This document shows positions 54,140 through 64,000 of a DNA stretch of 64,000 nucleotides, piece by piece; positions within the stretch are counted from its first letter, which is position 1; every line of letters begins with the position of its first letter. The notes beneath the pieces are model-generated. The model worked only from the letters and a program-made list of their open reading frames with translations, was not told the DNA's origin and did no database searches. The DNA comes from Clostridium sp. 12(A) (GTDB lineage: Bacteria; Bacillota; Clostridia; Lachnospirales; Lachnospiraceae), in the NCBI GenBank assembly GCA_000526575.1, contig JAGI01000001.1, positions 388,787 through 452,786 of the forward strand. The letters are read 5' to 3'. A program made the position numbers and the translations under genes.

Positions 54140-55156
54140 TCATTTGTAAGTATCTAATTCAGTTAACAGCCTCAGATTCGTTTGTTCGTTTTTATTAAAT
54201 AGACTGTCTTCAAATTTATCTGGAGAAATAGATGGTTCGTACCATAATTGGCCTTTAAAATAATTATATAGATCCTCATTCTTAAAGATATAACCATGTC
54301 TTGCATAAATTTCATTTTTAGCCAGATGAATGATTAAAGGTGGTACTTGATCAAAATCCTGCTTTTGATAAATCCTCATATCCGTATAATATAAAGGTTC
54401 CACAACAGAAGAAATATCAGTAACCTCTCGTACTGTTTCTAAATATTTCACCACTTCAGGATAGAAGGAACACTTCTCAAGGTATTGTTTTCGCTCATTT
54501 ATAGCATTAATCATATCACTTTCTGACCAATGTGAGTAATATCTTTCATGTATCGCATCAAGAAATTCTTCGTCCGTAGTTTCGCTCTCTGTTATTTCCT
54601 CTTTGGTTACTTTTGCTTCACTTTTTTTGGTTCTTATCAACTTATACGCACCTGAAATTCCATAGCCAGACAAATTAGTATCCTTCATTTTATAATCCTG
54701 CACCTCGATTTGAATCATATCATTGCTAAATGTAATATAAAGAATACCGGAGCCACCCCATCCATCATCATTAAATCTATAGCTAATTGTCCCGTCATCT
54801 ATTCTACCGGCAATATTATCAATTTCAGCTATACGTTCGCTGGTGCCTTGTTGTGTAAAAAGATATCCTTCTAAATTATTATTATCTGTGATCTGAATGT
54901 TGAATTCTGTACCACCATTGGACAGGATTTCATCATGGCTTAGGCCATTTTCTGACCAAAAACCGGAATAAACTTCATAATTTTTGGTAACTGATTTTGG
55001 AATTGCTGTATCGTCAGCTTTATTCTCAATGTTTTGTTCTGTCGTTTTTTCTATTTGAGTTGAACTAATATCCGGAAATGTACTAATATTTGTTTTCGCA
55101 CATCCGGTAAAGGTAAGGCAACTACAAAATATGAATATCATAGATTTACTTTTCAT
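54140..55156 (-). CDS. YARHG-domain lipoprotein
   Basis: About 338 residues. It starts with a signal peptide and lipobox (MKSKSMIFIFCSCLTFTGC), then a Thr/Glu-rich linker, a beta-rich middle (residues about 65-180) and a C-terminal YARHG domain (LAKNEIYARHGYIFKNEDLYNYFKGQLWYEP). YARHG domains are extracellular modules thought to bind the cell wall. I start at the ATG 55156 behind AAAGGTG; a GTG at 55165 would add 3 residues. No gene is seen in 55166-55381. Confidence 0.82.
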   Translation of the reverse strand: MKSKSMIFIFCSCLTFTGCAKTNISTFPDISSTQIEKTTEQNIENKADDTAIPKSVTKNYEVYSGFWSENGLSHDEILSNGGTEFNIQITDNNNLEGYLFTQQGTSERIAEIDNIAGRIDDGTISYRFNDDGWGGSGILYITFSNDMIQIEVQDYKMKDTNLSGYGISGAYKLIRTKKSEAKVTKEEITESETTDEEFLDAIHERYYSHWSESDMINAINERKQYLEKCSFYPEVVKYLETVREVTDISSVVEPLYYTDMRIYQKQDFDQVPPLIIHLAKNEIYARHGYIFKNEDLYNYFKGQLWYEPSISPDKFEDSLFNKNEQTNLRLLTELDTYK

Positions 55157-55381
55157 AACAATCACCTTTCTAATTAGAAGCTTGCTTAACAGTGAATACT
55201 CTCTTCATTGTAATTGATAAATATAATTGATGGTGTTTTTCAATATTGTATCAAATCGTTGGAGTGTTGGCTATAGTATTCATATTCGCATTCTTAATAA
55301 TATCAGAAAATTTAATTTGCAAAGAATGAAATAATAAGAAAGGCATATACATAGAGAGAAAAAGATCATTTTGGGGTACTC

Positions 55382-56677
55382 ATGACCATACACATTGTTC
55401 AAGCTGGTGAAACCATTTCTACCATATCAGAGCAGTACAAGATTCCTGTTGAAAGATTAATCATGGAAAATGGAATCACAAACCCGGAAAACTTGGCAAT
55501 TGGCCAAACCATTGTAATTGTTCAGCCTAAAACGGTCTATGTCGTCCAGCCAGGAGATACGTTGGCAAGCATTGCACAGCAGCATAATGTTTCACCTATG
55601 GAAATATTAAGAAATAATCCCTATCTTTCAGATCGGGAATATCTCTACGCAGGTGAAACCATTGTGATAGAATATCAAACAAACAGAACAAGAACCATAG
55701 CTACCAGTGGATATACATTTTCTTATATTGATCGCTCCATATTAATAAAAACGCTTCCATTTTTATCTTATCTGACCATCTTTAATTATAGAGCTACCGG
55801 CGAAGGGGAAATCGTTACCGCTGGGAACGATACGGATCTGATCCATTTGGCAGAATCTTATGGCGTGGCACCAATTATGTTTGTTTCGACCATTGCGGAA
55901 GATGGCATGGTTAATCGTGAGGTTAATTATACTATTTTAAATAATCCTGACATACAAAATCGCCTGATGGAAAACTCTTTGCAAATAATTAAAGAGAAAG
56001 GATATCACGGCATAAATATATATATAGAAGATATCAGTTATGACAATATTGATAAGCTTTCAGAGTATTTAAAGAGAGCATCTGAACTATTTCGTTCAGA
56101 AGGTTTCAGGATACTGGTTACGATAACACCTGTTACGAATATTGATAACGCCGGCATCAGCCTTGAAAGAATCGATTATTCAAAATTAGCTAATTATGTA
56201 GATGGTATCATTTTCGCTTCCTATGATTGGGCGAGAACACTCGGATACCCTAGCTCGGTTTTCCCTGTAAATGTATTGACTGAATTGTTAGATTATTCAG
56301 TTAATATTATTCCTCCTGAAAAAATATTTCTGGGAATCACCACGGTTGGTTATGATTGGCCACTCCCCTATATTCCTGGATCTACTGGAGCCACTATAGT
56401 AACCAATAATGGGGCGGTACAAATTGCTGCGGAAAATAATATTCCCATACAATTCAACGAACCCGCCCAATCTCCTTATTTCTATTACATGGCAAGTGAT
56501 GGAATTCTACATGTAATATGGTTCAAAGATGCAAGAAGCTTTGAAGCACGAATTAATCTGGTTTCAGAATATAATCTACAGGGACTGTCTGTTTGGACTA
56601 TAATGAAATTTGATGCTCAAATGTGGCTTATTATTAATAATGGATATTACATAGAGAAGCCGCATTTGAACGGTTAA
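55382..56677 (+). CDS. LysM-GH18 spore-type peptidoglycan glucosaminidase (YaaH/SleL-like)
   Basis: A 431-residue protein with two LysM repeats at residues 2-49 and 51-98 (IHIVQAGETISTISEQYKIP, VYVVQPGDTLASIAQQHN) and a GH18 barrel (about 110-425). It resembles SleL/YaaH, which cuts spore cortex fragments in germination. The catalytic Glu is kept as Glu216 in GINIYIEDI, but the usual Asp two positions before it is Tyr214. The family also has SxxK-like and final WTIMKFD elements. No signal peptide, as in spore-coat-located relatives. The ribosome site is weak. Confidence 0.88.
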   Translation: MTIHIVQAGETISTISEQYKIPVERLIMENGITNPENLAIGQTIVIVQPKTVYVVQPGDTLASIAQQHNVSPMEILRNNPYLSDREYLYAGETIVIEYQTNRTRTIATSGYTFSYIDRSILIKTLPFLSYLTIFNYRATGEGEIVTAGNDTDLIHLAESYGVAPIMFVSTIAEDGMVNREVNYTILNNPDIQNRLMENSLQIIKEKGYHGINIYIEDISYDNIDKLSEYLKRASELFRSEGFRILVTITPVTNIDNAGISLERIDYSKLANYVDGIIFASYDWARTLGYPSSVFPVNVLTELLDYSVNIIPPEKIFLGITTVGYDWPLPYIPGSTGATIVTNNGAVQIAAENNIPIQFNEPAQSPYFYYMASDGILHVIWFKDARSFEARINLVSEYNLQGLSVWTIMKFDAQMWLIINNGYYIEKPHLNG

Positions 56678-56875
56678 AAAAGAGGATATTTTTTAAATGA
56701 TATTTAGTAGATAGACCTTTTATGAGAACTTAAAATCATAGCAGGTCTATTTTATTGCAGATGAGGAAAGTCTGATCGGCCAGCTTTACCAACAAAAATA
56801 TACAGAATCTGTTCAAGCATTTAAAAGGTTATTAAACAATATATTGACACGGAGCAGAGCCCAGGAGGAAAACCT

Positions 56876-57172
56876 ATGGAAATTCACCCTCAAACCGTTA
56901 TTAAAATGACCGTAGTAAAAAAGAATCATTATTGCCCCATCTTTCAAGAAGGTGATGAAATAGTAATTAAGAAACATTGCTTCGACACAAGTTTCAATCA
57001 TCTGAATAAGTTCTGTTATGCCACTCTGGCAGATATATATCCAAAGTGTAACGATTTAAGAAAGCAGCCGGTAGGAACAAAAGATACCTTTGTCTGCCGT
57101 GATAATGGTATTATTGAAATAGAATTAGAAAGATTGGAAGATGAGCCATACGATTTTGAAAGAAAGGTGTAA
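56876..57172 (+). CDS. TIGR04076-like small protein
   Basis: A 98-residue protein starting behind CAGGAGG. It resembles the TIGR04076 family: VIKMTVVKKNHYCPIFQEGDEIVIKKHC near the start and CYATLADIYPKCNDLR in the middle, with several Cys. Function is unknown; redox or metal binding is possible. It ends 4 bases before the next gene and is probably cotranscribed with it. Confidence 0.6.
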   Translation: MEIHPQTVIKMTVVKKNHYCPIFQEGDEIVIKKHCFDTSFNHLNKFCYATLADIYPKCNDLRKQPVGTKDTFVCRDNGIIEIELERLEDEPYDFERKV

Positions 57173-57176
57173 AAAC

Positions 57177-57551
57177 GTGATTAAGTATAATAAACTGGTG
57201 AGAGATAAGATCCCGGATATAATAAAAAATGATGGCCGAACAGCATCCTATTACACGTTGTCGGAAGAAGAATATAGGATAGAGTTGGATAAAAAGTTAA
57301 ATGAAGAGGTTAATGAATATCAGATCGATAAAAATTTAGAAGAAATGGCTGATATTTTGGAAGTTCTATACGGGATTTGTAAAGCCAGAGGATTTACCAT
57401 AGATGAGCTAGAAGCAAAAAGGAAAGAGAAAGCGCTTTTAAGGGGAAATTTTGATAATAGAGTATTTTTAGAGTTTGCAGAAGACGAATATAAGACCAAC
57501 GATGAAACAGGAAGTACTTTTTCTGAAATGGTTAATACGCATAAAAAGTAG
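57177..57551 (+). CDS. Phosphoribosyl-ATP pyrophosphohydrolase-like (MazG superfamily) protein
   Basis: About 124 residues starting at GTG. It begins MIKYNKLVRDKIPDII and has KLNEEVNEYQIDKNLEEMADILEVLYGICKARG, which follows the MazG/PRA-PH pattern of Glu-rich helices that bind Mg2+ and a nucleotide. Proteins that start with this KLVRDKIP motif form a house-cleaning nucleotide hydrolase-like group. It is not a histidine biosynthesis gene by context. An earlier ATG at 57141 lies inside the preceding gene. Confidence 0.78.
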   Translation: MIKYNKLVRDKIPDIIKNDGRTASYYTLSEEEYRIELDKKLNEEVNEYQIDKNLEEMADILEVLYGICKARGFTIDELEAKRKEKALLRGNFDNRVFLEFAEDEYKTNDETGSTFSEMVNTHKK

Positions 57552-58167
57552 TCTGGTACGGATCATAATGGGAAGTAGACAAGTTTCCAATTCTTATAGA
57601 AATATAAGGATAGGGGCTTGTTTTTTTATTTCATCAAACTTAATAGTAGGTCAATTTCTACATAAAATCGACTATTTTCGACACGACCCGTTTTTTGAGC
57701 AAATTTTATTATATATTAGGTTTATGATCCATAACTGCAAACAAAATGATCATTGAAAGAATCAATAACTGAGAGGTATATCCATATGTGGAGTTGCATC
57801 CGAGTTTAGACAAGTTCAAATAAATAAGAAAACTATTAGGTAAGAAAATTGCAGCTTTCGTGCAGCATGAAATGATTCAATCATTATAATATTAAACTAT
57901 AACGGTTGAACAGGAGTCTTGCATGACAGATTATGGTTCAAATAAAAAAGGAGGATGTCTCTTAGGTATAATACATATTTTAAAATCAATGATTGATCTA
58001 AATCAAAAATAAGTGGCGCAAAACCCAGGGTACAATATAATCGGTTGCAATCAACTCTCAAGACCGGTACAAGGAGGTATGATTTAAGATTTATGTTATG
58101 ACATAAATCTCTATTGTATTTTTTATAGTAACAAAAACTAAATGATAAAAGATGGAGGATTAAAATT
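57552..58167. other. Intergenic region upstream of the C39 protease gene
   Basis: A 616-base stretch. TTTTCGACA at 57675-57683 matches the core of a Spo0A box (reverse of TGTCGAAAA), but a single hit can be chance. A possible 29-codon ORF lies at 57923. No other gene seen. Confidence 0.3.
57923..58012 (+). CDS. Possible 29-aa peptide
   Basis: ATG with CAGGAG 7 bases upstream; the frame gives MTDYGSNKKGGCLLGIIHIL and a short charged end. The GG followed by a hydrophobic stretch, and the C39-like protease gene 156 bases downstream, make a processed or secreted peptide conceivable. The ORF is too short to be sure it is real. Confidence 0.35.
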   Translation: MTDYGSNKKGGCLLGIIHILKSMIDLNQK

Positions 58168-58944
58168 ATGAAGAAGTTACTTTTAATGTCTTTAACCGTT
58201 ACAATGTTGTTATCAACCAGTACTATTTCCTTTGCAGGAGAAAAATTTTCTGATAAAAGTTATGTAGAAGCGAAAGCCGTATACGTTGGAGTGGAGAGCC
58301 GTCCATTAAGCTTAAGCTCAGATTCTTTATCTGCCCCCAAAGGTGCACTTCCAGCAAGACCAAATGATAAATCAGGAGTAAAGTCCAAACAGGCAGATAT
58401 CTTAAATGAAAGTCTTTCCCTTCGTGCGGCGGCATCCTGGAATTATCTTTCTGGGTATACTGTATACAATCAGAAGACAAGCTATAATTGTGGACCAGCT
58501 ACTGTTCAGGCAGCATTAAATTATCTTGGGTATAATCCAGATCAGTCAGAAATAGCAAAAGGCTGTAAAACAACGACTAATGGTTCTTATATTGCTGACA
58601 TGGTCTCTTATATCAATCGGCAGCAGTCAAAGTACAAATATACTGGTAGATACAACGAATCATCATCTGGTATGAGTCAGATTTTATACAGCGGTATCGC
58701 AAATGCAAAAGCTGCGCCTATTATCGGACTTACTTTTTCCTCTAGTGATGGTTGGCTTTACTCAACCAATGGCCATTTTATGTCAGTATACGGTGCTAAA
58801 AGTGATCGTTCCTCATTTGCATTGGCTGATCCATGGATTGGATACTCAGGTTCAGGATTAAATGGTCAATCATGGACTTACACAAAATCCACTTCTACTA
58901 TTTATAAGGCATATAACAAAGTAAATATCGGATTAATGTACTAA
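58168..58944 (+). CDS. Secreted C39-like (papain-like) cysteine protease
   Basis: A 258-residue protein with a signal peptide (MKKLLLMSLTVTMLLSTSTI, cleaved near SFAG), a Ser-rich pro-region and a C39_2 domain (about 100-258). The catalytic Cys is in YNCGPATVQAALNYLG near residue 108, His in GHFMSVYGA near 212 and Asp in LADPW. Such exported enzymes may process peptides or surface proteins. No ABC transporter domain is attached, unlike bacteriocin exporters. A hairpin separates it from the next gene. Confidence 0.82.
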   Translation: MKKLLLMSLTVTMLLSTSTISFAGEKFSDKSYVEAKAVYVGVESRPLSLSSDSLSAPKGALPARPNDKSGVKSKQADILNESLSLRAAASWNYLSGYTVYNQKTSYNCGPATVQAALNYLGYNPDQSEIAKGCKTTTNGSYIADMVSYINRQQSKYKYTGRYNESSSGMSQILYSGIANAKAAPIIGLTFSSSDGWLYSTNGHFMSVYGAKSDRSSFALADPWIGYSGSGLNGQSWTYTKSTSTIYKAYNKVNIGLMY

Positions 58945-58964
58945 ATCTAAATAGTATCAATTTT

Positions 58965-59006
58965 TTGGAAAAGACTAATAGGATATTTCCCGTTAGTCTT
59001 TTCCAA
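58965..59006 (+). terminator. Hairpin after the C39 protease gene
   Basis: TTGGAAAAGACTAA pairs perfectly with TTAGTCTTTTCCAA. No T run follows, so it may attenuate or protect the mRNA rather than terminate fully. Confidence 0.5.
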
Positions 59007-59031
59007 GCATAGTGAAGGAGCGTTTTAACAT

Positions 59032-60171
59032 ATGATCAGGAAAATAAAAGGATTTCTATTGCCTTTCATCATACTTTTTGTATTACTCTTATCAGGTTGC
59101 AATGTTCAAACTGATCATGGAAGTTCCAATAAAAGTGCATTGAATCAAGCCCTGGCATATAGTGTGACCTTTGATAAATCTGCTTTGAGGACCTATATTG
59201 ATATTTATGAAACTAAGCTATTGTATATGGAATTACGGGATTCTACAGCTGATTTTTTTATTTATGATTTTAAGGGAGGCAGTAATAAAAAGATTTTAAC
59301 CATAGATAATTTTGCATTAAAAGGGATAAGCAATACCCGACTAGATGATATCCTTTATTTTTACGTAAGTGAATATCAGGGAGGAGACCTGGAAAATCAT
59401 CTATATGCAGTGAATTTCACTGAAGATAATATGTATGTAGAAACAAAAAATACATATACTCAAAAGCTGATTCCATTAACAAGCCTGGATGAGAAAGTAG
59501 TATCTCTCCAAGGAAATTATATAGAAAACGGAGCTTTTCAGACTTTTTTGGAAACGTTTGATCGTAACATGAATACCCAGCAGGTTCATTTGATTTCAGG
59601 CAGGAAACCTCAGGACCTGAAAGAAGAAAACATATCTCGGCAAATGATTTATATTACCAGTGATGAACGTTATTTATATACATTAGAGAAAAATAATTCT
59701 GATTCAGATATGAATTGCTTTCTTGTTAAATATGACAAAGATTTTACTCTGATAAGTGAGATGGATATAACGGATATATTAAAGAAATATGATATATCCG
59801 GTGGTATAGGTTCATTCTTTGTATTTGGTCATTATTTTGGTATAACGGATTATTCCAACAATACAATAGTTTGCGATTTAGATAAAGACAGTCCCGCTCT
59901 TTTATATGAAAATGATGTTGAATACGTCAGAGATTTTTATGGCCCTGGCCCGTATGAATTTTTATTTAAGAGAAACACAAATGAAATATACAGATTTGAT
60001 ACCGCATCAGGAAAAATACAGCTGCAACAATTTGACTTAGAAAATAACACCTCCAACATTCGGGTGATGCTTTCCTATGGGGATAATCTTTTAATCGTAA
60101 AGCAGCCTAAGTCGGATAGTGATATGAATGAAAAGGTATATTTAATATCAAAAAATTATAATGCGCAATGA
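59032..60171 (+). CDS. Unidentified lipoprotein
   Basis: A 379-residue protein with a signal peptide and lipobox (FIILFVLLLSGCNVQTDHG). The mature part has a beta-rich, WD- or propeller-like look (repeating YFYDFK-type strands and DDILYFYVSEYQGGD) but no family that I can name. AAGGAG supports the ATG. It follows the C39 gene by 87 bases on the same strand and could be a partner or substrate-binding protein. Confidence 0.7.
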   Translation: MIRKIKGFLLPFIILFVLLLSGCNVQTDHGSSNKSALNQALAYSVTFDKSALRTYIDIYETKLLYMELRDSTADFFIYDFKGGSNKKILTIDNFALKGISNTRLDDILYFYVSEYQGGDLENHLYAVNFTEDNMYVETKNTYTQKLIPLTSLDEKVVSLQGNYIENGAFQTFLETFDRNMNTQQVHLISGRKPQDLKEENISRQMIYITSDERYLYTLEKNNSDSDMNCFLVKYDKDFTLISEMDITDILKKYDISGGIGSFFVFGHYFGITDYSNNTIVCDLDKDSPALLYENDVEYVRDFYGPGPYEFLFKRNTNEIYRFDTASGKIQLQQFDLENNTSNIRVMLSYGDNLLIVKQPKSDSDMNEKVYLISKNYNAQ

Positions 60172-60194
60172 AAAAGATAAAAATAGTTGAATGG

Positions 60195-60250
60195 TTAATA
60201 CCAATAAATGAGCCGGGGAGATATCTCTCCGGCTCATTTATTGGTATTAA
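60195..60250 (+). terminator. Long perfect hairpin terminator
   Basis: A near-perfect inverted repeat of about 27 bases per arm (outer TTAATACCAATAAATGAGCC against GGCTCATTTATTGGTATTAA). Very stable, probably ends the lipoprotein operon. Confidence 0.75.

Positions 60251-64000
<3,750 letters not shown>

Noticed and set aside
57675..57683. Spo0A box as a firm regulatory call
   Set aside because: A single 9-base match far from any gene start in AT-rich DNA is expected by chance.

Overview
The window looks like chromosome from a spore-forming, AT-rich Clostridia member, most probably a Lachnospiraceae of the Clostridium/Lacrimispora kind. That placement is inference from gene content: a T-box-controlled archaeal-type AspRS with GatCAB, many large serine recombinases, plant-polysaccharide degradation genes, a LysM-GH18 spore-type hydrolase and a BclA-like collagen protein. 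No rRNA, tRNA or CRISPR array was seen.

Layout. 1-5.2 kb: a pectin rhamnogalacturonan-I operon (lyase fused to an acetylesterase, GH105 hydrolase, NodB-type deacetylase). 5.2-6.5 kb: mntP, a 164-bp palindromic repeat and yacP/rae1. 6.7-13.1 kb: a T-box leader with an Asn (AAC) specifier, then aspS-gatC-gatA-gatB and an aminotransferase. 13.2-18.5 kb: MerR regulator, MoaF-like protein, ferredoxin, LysR regulator, GNAT, icd and a DtxR/MntR-type regulator.

18.7-43.9 kb is the most remarkable part. After feoA, feoB is cut into four collinear in-frame segments (19013-19174, 24318-25660, 30583-30696, 42886-43612) by three separate elements of 5,143, 4,922 and 12,189 bp. Each element has its own, different large serine recombinase next to one end, reading toward that end. 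Each has a short core repeated at both junctions (CACACGGGC, CATGTG, ATT) and inverted 11-13-bp arms just inside the ends; together these rebuild 48-, 40- and 52-bp attP-like dyads. Removing the three elements at the cores gives an uninterrupted 2,346-nt (781-codon) feoB with all joins in frame. Cargo: element 1 has a beta-lactamase-fold hydrolase, a decayed tandem copy of it, a GyrI-like protein and a Thr/Lys/Glu-rich lipoprotein. Element 2 has a CcdA-TlpA fusion and a VanW protein. Element 3 has a LacI-controlled alpha-glucoside ABC transporter with two GH13 glucosidases, an FGE-like lipoprotein and a GH11 xylanase. Whether excision happens, and whether it is developmentally regulated like skin-type elements, cannot be told from sequence.

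43.7-50 kb: a small gene ending the feo operon, a holin-like mini-toxin, a phosphotransferase, a bacteriohemerythrin, rluF-ligA-metA. 50-54.1 kb: small regulators, a nitroreductase and an IS1182-type element whose transposase has a -1 frameshift at a T6 run. 54.1-60.2 kb: envelope and spore-type proteins (YARHG lipoprotein, LysM-GH18, C39-like protease, lipoprotein) and two small metabolic proteins. From 60584 to the window end runs a giant collagen-like gene on the + strand, at least 1,139 codons with no stop reached.
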